NCBI RefSeq assembly: GCF_047495555.1
Contig: NZ_CP166866.1
Span: forward strand, 1,338,001 to 1,402,000
Reading direction: 5' to 3'
DNA length: 64,000 bases
From: Methanobacterium_D sp040373355
GTDB lineage: Archaea; Methanobacteriota; Methanobacteria; Methanobacteriales; Methanobacteriaceae
Translations under genes and position numbers: made by a program
The notes under the pieces: model-generated
Told to the model about the DNA's origin: nothing
Seen by the model: the letters and a program-made list of their open reading frames with translations, nothing else
Databases searched by the model: none
Shown here: positions 34,829 through 43,015 of the stretch, one piece after another
How positions within the stretch are numbered: position 1 is the first letter of the stretch
Layout of the letters: every line of letters starts with the position of its first letter

Positions 34829-35284
34829 TTAGCATTTTTCAAAGATTTTTGCATCAAATTCCATATCTTTAATTCGTTTAATTATTCTACAAGAGCTATC
34901 TAGTGGTGCTTTTTTGTATTTTTCTACTTTAATTACTTCTGTATTTATATTTCTTTTTTTAAGCTCTTTTCTTAGCTCATCCAAATTAAAATTTTGATCT
35001 GGACCTATTGCAATTATATCTGGCTTAATTTCTTTGACAATCTTGAACATATCATCGGTATGTCCCAAATAAGCTTCATCAACAGGTTTCAGCATTTTTA
35101 CAACTTCTAATCTTTGTTCTTCACAAACTACTGGAACTCTTTTTTTTGCTTTTACTGTTTCGTCCCTTGCGATGACTACAATTAGTCTTGAATCTTCCCC
35201 ACCAAGCTTTTTGGCTTCTTCGAGGTAAAATCCATGTCCAGAATGTATAATATCAAATGTACCTGTTGCCATTACTGTTTTCAT
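34829..35284 (-). CDS. ribL: FAD synthase (RibL-type cytidylyltransferase)
   Basis: A 151-residue nucleotidyltransferase that in methanogens makes FAD from FMN and ATP. The HxGH motif is in GTFDIIHSGHGFYLEEAKKLG at the start, GPDQNF is in the middle and the late SCRIIKRIK replaces the ISSTxIR motif with a Cys, as reported for archaeal RibL, which is redox-sensitive. AAGGTG lies before the ATG. It is separated from the kinase by 105 AT-rich bases. Confidence 0.88.
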   Translation of the reverse strand: MKTVMATGTFDIIHSGHGFYLEEAKKLGGEDSRLIVVIARDETVKAKKRVPVVCEEQRLEVVKMLKPVDEAYLGHTDDMFKIVKEIKPDIIAIGPDQNFNLDELRKELKKRNINTEVIKVEKYKKAPLDSSCRIIKRIKDMEFDAKIFEKC

Positions 35285-35398
35285 TTCTACACCTTATTTA
35301 CAAATGCTAAATTAAACTAAAATTAGTTAAAATGTCCTAAATATAATCTTGTTTTAATGTAAATATATTTCTTTAATAAATTTAATAAAAATAGTATT

Positions 35399-36640
35399 AT
35401 GAAGTTGTTAGAAGGAATTGGTACCAGTTCATATATTGGTGTTGGAAAAGTGAAAAAAATAAATAATAATGAAGATATTAACAAAATTAAGAAAGGAGAA
35501 ATAGTTGTAGTTTCTAAAGCCTCAAGGGATATGCTTTTACAACTTCAAAAAGCAGGAGGAGTTGTAACAGATTATGGGGGAATAACAAGTCATGTGGCAA
35601 TAGTACTTAGAGAATTAAAGGTACCCTGTATTGTTGGAACTACAAATGCAACTGAAATTCTTGAAGATGGAATGATAATAACAGTTGATGGGAGATCAGG
35701 TAGTGTTTATGCAGGATTTATGGAATTTGAAAGTGAAAAAGAGCTTTTTGAAGTTTATAATCCTGCAACAAAAATTAAAGTCAATATAAATGTTCCTGAA
35801 ATTGCAGAAAGTGCTGCTCCATATGCTGATGGTGTTGGCTCAATAAGAATTGAGAATATGGTTGTAAGGACACTAAAACATCCTCAATTACTTTTAAAGG
35901 AGGGAAGATTATCAAGCACAATTATGGAAGGAGTAAAGAAAATTGCAGATGCATTTTATCCTAAACCAGTATGGTTTAGAACATTTGACATACCTACAGA
36001 TGAGCTAAAACGTCTAAAAGGTGGAGATGTGGAACCTTATGAAGCTAATCCTCTTTTGGGCCTTAGAGGAATACAGAGGGATTTAAAAAATGTTGATATT
36101 CTAAAAGCAGAATTTGGGGCAGTGAAAAATCTTGTAGACCAAGGATATGATAATTTAGGCCTTAAAATTCCATTTGTAAGGGATATTAGTGAATTTTTAA
36201 CATTTAAAAAAATTATGAAAAAATCAGGATTAAAACCGCATAAAGATATTGATGTTGGTGTTTCAATTGAAACTCCTTCTTCTGTTTTTACATTTGAACA
36301 GTTTTTAAATGCAAAATTAGACTTTGTAACTCTGGGTATGAGTGATCTGGCAATGTGTTCTTTAGCAATAGATAGAAGAGGAGTTAAAGTCGCTAAGCAC
36401 TTTAATTTAATGCATCCATCTGTTTTGAAGATGGTTGAACTTGTAATTAGAAAATGTAATGAAAAAGGAATAGAAAGTTGCATTTGTGGCCATGCTGGTG
36501 GAGACCCTGAAATTGTAAAGATACTTATTGATATGGGAATAAGCTGTATTTCAACAAATCCAGATCAAATATTAAATATTAGAAAAACAGTTTACAGTAA
36601 AGAAAATGAAATTATAATGAATGGATTCAACAGTAATTAA
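35399..36640 (+). CDS. PEP-utilising enzyme, phosphohistidine plus TIM-barrel domains only
   Basis: A 413-residue protein with the C-terminal two-thirds of PEP synthase or PTS enzyme I. A phosphohistidine domain (GGVVTDYGGITSHVAIVLREL, His near residue 66) is followed by a PEP/pyruvate-binding barrel (VWFRTFDIPTDEL, ANPLLGLRGIQ, GVSIETPSSV, SCICGHAGGDPE with the catalytic Cys). The ATP-grasp domain of PEP synthase is absent and no gene for one lies nearby, so phosphate must come from another protein or the enzyme runs on PEP alone. No ribosome site precedes the ATG; TAAATATATTTC about 30 bases upstream suggests a leaderless mRNA. Confidence 0.8.
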   Translation: MKLLEGIGTSSYIGVGKVKKINNNEDINKIKKGEIVVVSKASRDMLLQLQKAGGVVTDYGGITSHVAIVLRELKVPCIVGTTNATEILEDGMIITVDGRSGSVYAGFMEFESEKELFEVYNPATKIKVNINVPEIAESAAPYADGVGSIRIENMVVRTLKHPQLLLKEGRLSSTIMEGVKKIADAFYPKPVWFRTFDIPTDELKRLKGGDVEPYEANPLLGLRGIQRDLKNVDILKAEFGAVKNLVDQGYDNLGLKIPFVRDISEFLTFKKIMKKSGLKPHKDIDVGVSIETPSSVFTFEQFLNAKLDFVTLGMSDLAMCSLAIDRRGVKVAKHFNLMHPSVLKMVELVIRKCNEKGIESCICGHAGGDPEIVKILIDMGISCISTNPDQILNIRKTVYSKENEIIMNGFNSN

Positions 36641-36653
36641 TACTAATTTGAAA

Positions 36654-37391
36654 CTATATTTTTAACGCATCTTCAAAGTTAATTTTACCTTTATAAATAG
36701 CAGAACCAACTACAACTCCATGAACATCGGTTTTACTGAGCTTTTTAATGTCATTAATAGAAGTAACTCCACCAGAGTAAATTATGGGTATATTAACTGC
36801 ATCTAATAATTCCATTAGTGGTTTGACATCAAATCCTTCTAAAAGACCTTCATAGTCAACATTGGTGAATAATATGCCTCCAGCACCATTTTTTTCAAAT
36901 ATTTTACCCCATTCTGGAGCACTTTTAGAAGTTTTTTCAGTCCATCCTTTTACAACGACCTTTGAATCTTTACTATCGAGGGCAACAATTATACGCTCGT
37001 TTCCATACTCATCTGAGATTTCTTTAACATCTTCAGGATTTTCAATGGCCATGGTTCCTAAAATAACTCTATGAACTCCCATTTCAAGAAGCCGTGAAGC
37101 GTCTTTTTTTGTTCGTATACCGCCTCCCATTTGTACAGGGACATTTACACTTGTAAGTACTTTCTTTATGACGTTTATATTCTTTTCTTTATCTCCAAAA
37201 GCTCCATCTAAATCAATTAGATGTATCATTTCAGCACCGCGTTTTTCCCAGTCCATTGCGACTTCATGAGGATTTTCAATGATAACCTGTTCGGTTCCTG
37301 GTTCTCCTTGGACTAACTGTACACATTTACCATCTTTTATATCGACTGCAGGGATAATTAACATTGATTGAAGATTTTTAATATTTTTCAT
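36654..37391 (-). CDS. hisA: ProFAR isomerase HisA
   Basis: A 245-residue phosphoribosylformimino-AICAR isomerase of histidine synthesis. The beta/alpha barrel carries the expected halves: IIPAVDIKDGKCVQLVQGE at the start, IHLIDLDGAFG, VQMGGGIRT and the second-half phosphate sites VALDSKDSKVVVKGW and IYSGGVTSINDIKKL. The frame begins with an ATG at 37400, but AAGGA upstream fits the ATG at 37391 better. No other his genes are near. It is convergent with the PEP-utilising gene with 13 bases between the stops. Confidence 0.94.
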   Translation of the reverse strand: MKNIKNLQSMLIIPAVDIKDGKCVQLVQGEPGTEQVIIENPHEVAMDWEKRGAEMIHLIDLDGAFGDKEKNINVIKKVLTSVNVPVQMGGGIRTKKDASRLLEMGVHRVILGTMAIENPEDVKEISDEYGNERIIVALDSKDSKVVVKGWTEKTSKSAPEWGKIFEKNGAGGILFTNVDYEGLLEGFDVKPLMELLDAVNIPIIYSGGVTSINDIKKLSKTDVHGVVVGSAIYKGKINFEDALKI

Positions 37392-37403
37392 AAATATCAT
37401 TCC

Positions 37404-38453
37404 TTATGTTGTGTTTTTTATTTTTTCATTCCTATATATTTTATAGGCTGCATAGGTGATTCCAAGTATTAAAGGCCCTATAAAAAGTCCGGGAACGCCC
37501 ATTGTCACAGCTCCATAAATAAACCCTAGTAAAAATACTAAAGGGTGGACTTCAGAATATTGAACTGAAATTCGAGGCCTAATATAAAAATCAGTTGTTG
37601 TCTCAATAATCCATCCAAATAATATAACCATCACACCTTGAAATGTATTTCCAATAAGAATGCTGAAAACTCCAATAGCCCCATAGATTATCCAAGGGCC
37701 AATTACAGGTATAAACATTGCAATACCACTTATAATGGCTAATAGGATGGCATAAGGATATCCTAGAAAAAAATACAGGATTCCAGAAAGTATACCTAAA
37801 ATTGCAGCAGGAATTACATTACCCACAATTATACTTTTTAAAACGTCATCAGCACTGCTGAATATTTGCAAATAAAAATTGTTGTCTCTATCTGGAATTA
37901 CATCTTTTATATATTGAATTACTTTATCTCCATCTCTAGCAAAATAAAAGACTGAAAAAATTAATATAAGAAGTTGGGCAGCTAAAGCAGGTATAGAACT
38001 TACAAGACCAATTGTTAAGTTAGCTATATATGATATAAACTGTGTAATACCTGATTTTATGGTTTCTGCAAAGGTTTGTGAAAAGTTAGCTGGAAGATTG
38101 AGATTCTGCACAGCTTCGTTTATTTGGGGAATATTCATTGTAGAATTACCTGTAGCAGCTTGTTGTAATGGGCCGGAAAGGGATCCGACAATGCTTAAAA
38201 ACTCAATGAAAGTAAAATATAACAACAAAATAACAGGAATAGATAAAATAATTATTCCTAAAAATACAGCTAAGGTATCATATTTAACATATGGCCTTAT
38301 TTTTTTAGAAATCCAGCGGACATAATAACCTAAAATAGTTCCAAAAATCACTATAGATAGAATCGGAATTAAAATTCCAATTGATAAGAGAGTTAAGATT
38401 AGTATAAGTGGAATTATAGTTGAAGATGATATTTTTTTAAGATTGGAAATCAT
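37404..38453 (-). CDS. AI-2E family membrane transporter (PerM/UPF0118)
   Basis: A 349-residue membrane protein with about eight helices, matching the AI-2E exporter-like family. The typical middle segment AILGILSGILYFFLGYPYAILLAIISGIAMFIPVIGPWI and the C-terminal HPLVFLLGFIYGAVTMGVPGLFIGPLILG are present. Family members move quorum signals, ions or other small solutes in bacteria; the substrate here is unknown. The stop is 12 bases before the start of hisA, so the two are probably one transcript. GGTGG lies before the ATG. Confidence 0.9.
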   Translation of the reverse strand: MISNLKKISSSTIIPLILILTLLSIGILIPILSIVIFGTILGYYVRWISKKIRPYVKYDTLAVFLGIIILSIPVILLLYFTFIEFLSIVGSLSGPLQQAATGNSTMNIPQINEAVQNLNLPANFSQTFAETIKSGITQFISYIANLTIGLVSSIPALAAQLLILIFSVFYFARDGDKVIQYIKDVIPDRDNNFYLQIFSSADDVLKSIIVGNVIPAAILGILSGILYFFLGYPYAILLAIISGIAMFIPVIGPWIIYGAIGVFSILIGNTFQGVMVILFGWIIETTTDFYIRPRISVQYSEVHPLVFLLGFIYGAVTMGVPGLFIGPLILGITYAAYKIYRNEKIKNTT

Positions 38454-38769
38454 TTAGCCACCATCCAAATTTAAAACTTTAATATTTCATTTAAATATTG
38501 TTATTAATACTTTTTTCTTTTGTAAATGTTAATTATCTCATTACTGGAGCTATTAATTTATAGCAAAGTATAATTATTTTAAATATAATAATACTACGCA
38601 TTATTAGAAGTGAAGAGTTGTTGGAAACAAAAATAAGAGGTTGAGAGAACCTGTCAAAATCGAAGATTTTGACGCCACAAAAATCATAGATTTTTGAGGA
38701 ATTTTTGAGGTTGAAGAAAAAAGATTTCTTTTTTCTGAACCCAAATTTAAAAAATTTGAGGTGATTTAT
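38454..38769. other. Intergenic region with palindrome cluster
   Basis: This is the divergent spacer between the AI-2E gene and the first DUF308 gene. The first 180 bases are plain AT-rich sequence and should hold both promoters; the rest is a palindrome cluster annotated below. There is no gene. Confidence 0.5.
38636..38760. repeat. Palindrome cluster (copy D)
   Basis: Stem-loops GTCAAAATCGAAGATTTTGAC, CAAAAATCATAGATTTTTG, AGAAAAAAGATTTCTTTTTTCT and CAAATTTAAAAAATTTG stand in a row, linked by GCCACAAAAA as in copies A and C. The cluster lies in the 5' region of the first DUF308 gene and ends at its ribosome site, so it would be transcribed into that leader. Confidence 0.75.
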
Positions 38770-39249
38770 GTGCAGAGAATAGGAAATGCATTGATTCTTA
38801 TAATTCTCGGTTTGATAGTTATAGCTTTCCCACTTTTAGGAGTTATCCCTTTCAGCGTTTTAACTGGTCTTGCAGCGCTATTTTTAGGGTTAGGTCTTCT
38901 ATTTATGGGTGTAGCTTCAATGGCTGAAAGTACAGTTATGGGAATTGTAGAAATTATTCTAGGGGCTTTAGCATTAATTCTTGGTCTAGGATTTATATTT
39001 AATCCCGGATTGTTCAGTTTTTTAGCATCTTTATTTGTATTTATTGCAGGTATATTTCTGGTAATAGCAGGAATTACAGCTATAGCGACTAAAGCTACAG
39101 GAAGTAGGTGGACAGGTTTAGTGGCTCTAATATTAGGTATAATATATTTAATTGTGGCTTATTTAGTTGCAGATCCGCTTTATTTGGGAATATTAATTGG
39201 ATTATGGCTTTTAATTACCGGGATAATAATGTTATTCCAGAAAGATTAA
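38770..39249 (+). CDS. DUF308 (HdeD-like) membrane protein, first copy
   Basis: A membrane protein of about 159 residues with six predicted helices arranged as repeated hairpins of the type ILGLIVIAFPLLGVIPFSVLTGLAALFLGLGLLFMG, the DUF308 pattern of HdeD. GTG at 38770 is preferred over GTG 38761 because GAGGTGAT at 38757-38764 is the ribosome site. HdeD is linked to acid resistance in enterobacteria; the function in methanogens is unknown. A paralogue follows 186 bases later. Confidence 0.8.
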   Translation: MQRIGNALILIILGLIVIAFPLLGVIPFSVLTGLAALFLGLGLLFMGVASMAESTVMGIVEIILGALALILGLGFIFNPGLFSFLASLFVFIAGIFLVIAGITAIATKATGSRWTGLVALILGIIYLIVAYLVADPLYLGILIGLWLLITGIIMLFQKD

Positions 39250-39399
39250 TATAAAATCTTCCAACAATTTTAATCTTCCTTTTAATATCTATTATAATTC
39301 TTTTTATACAAAAACAGGAAAATAAACATTAGTAGTAATAAATATCTAATTAAACATCTTATTTAATAAAATATTAAATATAAGTTAACATATACTACT

Positions 39400-39987
39400 T
39401 TTAGGGCTTGTTAAAAAACAAGGGGGCAAATAAGTATGGCTGAAGGTAATAATGCTTTATTAGGTATTTTAGCTGTTATTTTAGGTATTTTAGTGATCAC
39501 TTTCCCGTTATTCAGTGTATTTACAGCAAGCGTGCTAGCAGGATTTGCAATAATCTTTTTAGGAATCTGGCTACTGGCCCAAAGTTTTGGGACATGGAGT
39601 GCAAGTAAAGGAGCAAGTATAGCTTATTTAATACTTGGATTAATAGCAATAATAGGCGGGATTGGTTTATTCGGAAGTATAATGGCGTTTAGTTTCTTAG
39701 CTAGTTTCTGGCTTTACTTTGCTGGTTTCTTCTTGATAATTTCAGGTATAATGTCATTTTTCACCAAAGAAGGAACTAAAGGTAAAGGAATAGGAGGAAT
39801 AGGTGTAATTTTAGGTATATTGTATATTATATTAGGTGCATATGCATGGAATCCTATTTATCTTGCATATTTAATAGGAATATGGCTAATTTTTGATGGA
39901 ATTACTTTATTCTTTGTTGGTCCATCAGATTTAATGAAAATGGAAAAAACGGACATTCCAAAATAAATAATGAAAACAAGCCCTAAA
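39400..39987. repeat. 13-base inverted repeat flanking the second DUF308 gene
   Basis: TTTAGGGCTTGTT (39400-39412) and its exact reverse complement AACAAGCCCTAAA (39975-39987) flank the gene on both sides. The left copy also forms a local hairpin with the AACAAG just before the ribosome site. Confidence 0.7.
39436..39966 (+). CDS. DUF308 (HdeD-like) membrane protein, second copy
   Basis: A 176-residue paralogue of the preceding protein with six predicted helices (LLGILAVILGILVITFPLF, SVLAGFAIIFLGIWLLAQS and so on) and a short charged C-terminal tail. GGGGGC lies before the ATG. The gene is enclosed by a perfect 13-base inverted repeat and has its own leader hairpin, so it is probably a separate transcript from the first copy. 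Role unknown. Confidence 0.8.
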   Translation: MAEGNNALLGILAVILGILVITFPLFSVFTASVLAGFAIIFLGIWLLAQSFGTWSASKGASIAYLILGLIAIIGGIGLFGSIMAFSFLASFWLYFAGFFLIISGIMSFFTKEGTKGKGIGGIGVILGILYIILGAYAWNPIYLAYLIGIWLIFDGITLFFVGPSDLMKMEKTDIPK

Positions 39988-40090
39988 CTTTTAAATAATT
40001 TTTTAATTAAATAATAAGTAATTTTTAATTTTACTGATAGTAAAATATAATCTATTACAATGAATTATTGCTAATTGTTAGTGTAAATGA

Positions 40091-40519
40091 TTAAGGTAAT
40101 TTAAGCATATTAAACCAGTAATCTTCAAGATTCTTCATTGTTTCAATAAAACGGCCAACATTAGCTGGTTTAACTATATATGAATTAGCATGATGCGCAT
40201 AGGTTTCATAAATATCTTCTTCAGTGCTTGAAGTGGTTAAAATGACAACTGGAATATGTTTTAGATTTTTATCTTCCTTAATTTCTTTTAAAACTTCTCT
40301 ACCATCTTTACGAGGTAAATTTAAATCAAGTAAAATTAGATCTGGAATAGGTGCATCTTCATGATTTTTGCTATGTGTTAAAAATTCCATAGCTTCAACA
40401 CCATCTTTAACTACTATAAGCTCAGTATTTATATCTGATTCTTTAAAAGCTTCTTCTACTAAACGAATATCCGCAGGATTATCCTCTACAAGCAGAATAA
40501 TAAATGTTCTAAATAACAT
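40091..40519 (-). CDS. Single-domain response regulator (Rcp1-like)
   Basis: A 142-residue receiver domain without an output domain. Acidic pocket residues are in LLVEDNPADIRLVEEAF, the phosphoacceptor Asp in LILLDLNLPRKDG, and the conserved Thr/Ser and Lys in VILTTSS and YIVKPANVGRF. It resembles Rcp1-type regulators that serve PAS-containing histidine kinases. No kinase is next to it; the orphan kinase at 32687 is a possible partner, 5.4 kb away. The ribosome site is weak. Confidence 0.9.
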   Translation of the reverse strand: MLFRTFIILLVEDNPADIRLVEEAFKESDINTELIVVKDGVEAMEFLTHSKNHEDAPIPDLILLDLNLPRKDGREVLKEIKEDKNLKHIPVVILTTSSTEEDIYETYAHHANSYIVKPANVGRFIETMKNLEDYWFNMLKLP

Positions 40520-40750
40520 AGTTCTCTTAAACTATTATATTAATAATATTTAATAAATATTTACGTATAATTAATTTATGATTTTTAATGTTATTATAAT
40601 CTAAACTTAATAATATTAAATATAGTTTGAATAAAATGTTAAATTTATCTGTATTTAAAAAAAGCTTAGTTCTAGTAATCCTTTAGGTCAAATTAAAAAT
40701 TTAACAATATAAAATTAGAAAAATAACTAAGTTTATTTGACTAAAGAATA

Positions 40751-40969
40751 TTATTTACTATTTTTTAATGCAATTTTACTTGTAACCATAGTTTTAGCAG
40801 ATAGAAGATGTCTATCTTTATCATCGCATTTTTCAATTTCTAGTTCTATTTTTTGCAATAGATTTTCTAAATCTTCAGCTTTACAATTATTAATTTCATC
40901 TAGTAAATTTTCATAGGAATTTTCATTTTTCTTAATTTTTTGAATATTATGATTTTTAAATAATCCCAT
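40751..40969 (-). CDS. Hypothetical small coiled-coil protein
   Basis: A protein of about 72 residues, acidic and highly helical (LLDEINNCKAEDLENLLQKIELEIEKCDDKDRHLLSAK), probably a short coiled coil. AGAGGT directly touches a first ATG (40978), so the second ATG at 40969, nine bases beyond the ribosome site, is the likelier start. No family is recognised and no partner is obvious; the gene stands alone between AT-rich gaps. Confidence 0.5.
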   Translation of the reverse strand: MGLFKNHNIQKIKKNENSYENLLDEINNCKAEDLENLLQKIELEIEKCDDKDRHLLSAKTMVTSKIALKNSK

Positions 40970-41252
40970 TTCTTTCATACCTCTTAATTTTATACTAGTA
41001 TAATGTATGTTCCTCAGGTATTTAGCTTTTTTTGTATTAATAAAGAATTTATGAATATATAGGTATTAATGCAAAATAAAATAATCTCTAAATTAATAAT
41101 GCTTAAATTTTATTTTATTTTTTATATAATATGGCCAAATTTTAAGTTTATTAAATATTAATTTATTTTTCTTAAGATAACACCATAAATTTTTATTATT
41201 TTCTTTCCATATTATTAATAGATATTTTTAAATAATTTGAACTGGTGGAAAT

Positions 41253-41672
41253 ATGAAATCTATTGAAATTACGGGAAATATGGATTCTAAAAGGAAGCTG
41301 CTTATGAGTTTATTCTGGACTAATAGGAAAGGTGTAAGAACAGAAGGATGTGCACCATTTCTAATTGAAAAGATAACTATGGGAGAAAAGGTTTATAATG
41401 CTGAAGGTAATAAATACCTTAAATTATCGGGTAATATTCTAGATGAAGTACTGGATAAAATAGAGAATAAAGAAAATGTTGAATTTAAAATAAAACTTGG
41501 TGAAGAAGATATTACGGCAAAATTTGAAGATAATGTGTTTTCTATAGAAACCACTAAAACTAAAGAGCTTGAAGATGAGATAATTGAAAAGCTTGAACAG
41601 GAAGAGAAGAGAAAATATCCTAATATCTGCTTTTCATTTCCTCCAAGGGTTGGAATCCGTAAATACCCTTAA
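41253..41672 (+). CDS. Hypothetical soluble protein
   Basis: A 139-residue protein I do not recognise. Predicted strands (KSIEITGNM, KYLKLSGNILDEVLDKI, VEFKIKLGEEDITAKFEDNVFSIET) are followed by an acidic helix and a short conserved-looking end NICFSFPPRVGIRKYP. There is no signal peptide or membrane helix. GGTGG lies before the ATG. It lies just upstream of truA, separated by a 99-base gap with its own AT-rich promoter-like sequence. Confidence 0.55.
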   Translation: MKSIEITGNMDSKRKLLMSLFWTNRKGVRTEGCAPFLIEKITMGEKVYNAEGNKYLKLSGNILDEVLDKIENKENVEFKIKLGEEDITAKFEDNVFSIETTKTKELEDEIIEKLEQEEKRKYPNICFSFPPRVGIRKYP

Positions 41673-41771
41673 ACACTATTTTTATATTTAATTTAATCAA
41701 GACTATTTTATATAAGGTACTATAATCAAAATTTAACCTTAGTGAGTACAGTATTTTTATTAGGTGATGTA

Positions 41772-42572
41772 ATGCGTAAAGTGGCTTTAAAAGTGGCTTA
41801 CATTGGGACTGATTATCATGGATTTCAAAGACAGCCTCATTTTAAAACAGTAGAAGGTGAATTAATATCTGCATTAAAAGAGGCAGGACTAATAGATAGT
41901 TTAAAAGATTGTGGATATGCAATAGCAGGTAGAACTGATAGGGGTGTAAATGCTCTTGGAAATGTTGTTTCCTTTAGAACAGAGGAAGAAGTAAATATAA
42001 ATCATATAAATAGCCTCCTACCATCAACAATACGCATTTTAGCTGTAGCCGGAGTTAGATTTGGATTTAAACCTAGGTTTGCAAAAAGAAGACACTATAA
42101 GTACATTATTGTTAATGGACAGGATTTAGATTTAGAAACAATTGAATCTGTATCTAAATTAATAGAGGGTACTCACAATTTTTCTAATTTCTCAAAAAGA
42201 AGTGAAAGAAATCCTATTAGAACCATAGAAAGCATTAGAACATCTTTAAATAAAGGCCAATTAACAATTGACATTATTGGAGAGAGTTTTTTATGGAATA
42301 TGGTTAGGAAAATTGCTGCAGCACTTTTTATGGCAGGAAAACATGAACTGGGCGTTGAAGAGATTCAAACATTTCTTGATCCTTCAATTTGTGCAGCTAT
42401 TGCTCCTATGCCTCCAGAAGGTCTTATTCTCATGGACACTATCTATGATGGTGTTAAATTTAAATATGACTCGTATGCTAGAGAAAAGTTTATATCTATA
42501 CTTGAAAAAGAGCTTATATATAATAAAACAATTGCTGCTGTTGAAGAGTCGATGCTGGATAATTTAATTTAA
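41772..42572 (+). CDS. truA: tRNA pseudouridine synthase A
   Basis: A 266-residue TruA enzyme that makes pseudouridine in the tRNA anticodon arm (positions 38-40). The catalytic Asp is in AGRTDRGVNALGNVVSF (Asp near residue 57), and KRRHYKYII plus FLWNMVRKIAAALFMAG are also typical. The frame extends to a GTG at 41742, but GGTGAT points to the ATG at 41772, which gives the standard MRKVALKVAYIGTDYHGFQ start. Confidence 0.93.
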   Translation: MRKVALKVAYIGTDYHGFQRQPHFKTVEGELISALKEAGLIDSLKDCGYAIAGRTDRGVNALGNVVSFRTEEEVNINHINSLLPSTIRILAVAGVRFGFKPRFAKRRHYKYIIVNGQDLDLETIESVSKLIEGTHNFSNFSKRSERNPIRTIESIRTSLNKGQLTIDIIGESFLWNMVRKIAAALFMAGKHELGVEEIQTFLDPSICAAIAPMPPEGLILMDTIYDGVKFKYDSYAREKFISILEKELIYNKTIAAVEESMLDNLI

Positions 42573-43015
42573 AGAATAATATAAAATGTTAATTTGCATT
42601 AAACAGATTATTTTTTTATGTGTATGATCTTTTAATCCTTAAAATTTCTAGATTATGCAGTTAATTGGTATGCTTAAGTATTACTGGTAATAACTAATTG
42701 ATATGATATATTAAAATATTAAAAGCTTCATTTTATCCTTAAATGTATAAATTAAACATAATTGCATTTTTAACCTTGATATTTAATATTTTATATCTTA
42801 AATATTATAATAAATATTTATTTGGCTTTATAATTCATAAATTTATTTTATTAAACCTTTTTAATATAATTAGAATCACATTATAAAATAAGAAATTATA
42901 TTACATCTTTAACTTCATAAAAGCATAATTGGTTCTTTTTTCTTTTTACGATAAATATTTAAGTGTTTATTAATAAATAATAATAATATTACATAAAATA
43001 ACACTGGGTGATATT
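42573..43015. other. AT-rich intergenic region with promoter
   Basis: About 440 bases without a gene. GATAAATATTTAAGTG at about 42950-42965 is a likely TATA element for the nucleotidyltransferase. GGGTGAT at 43006-43012 is its ribosome site. Confidence 0.5.

Noticed and set aside
36037..36483. 148-codon minus-strand frame inside the PEP-utilising gene
   Set aside because: Overlaps the conserved barrel on the plus strand; no start signals.
42268..42567. 99-codon plus-strand frame overlapping truA
   Set aside because: Shifted frame of truA with Leu/Phe/Lys-rich composition and no ribosome site.
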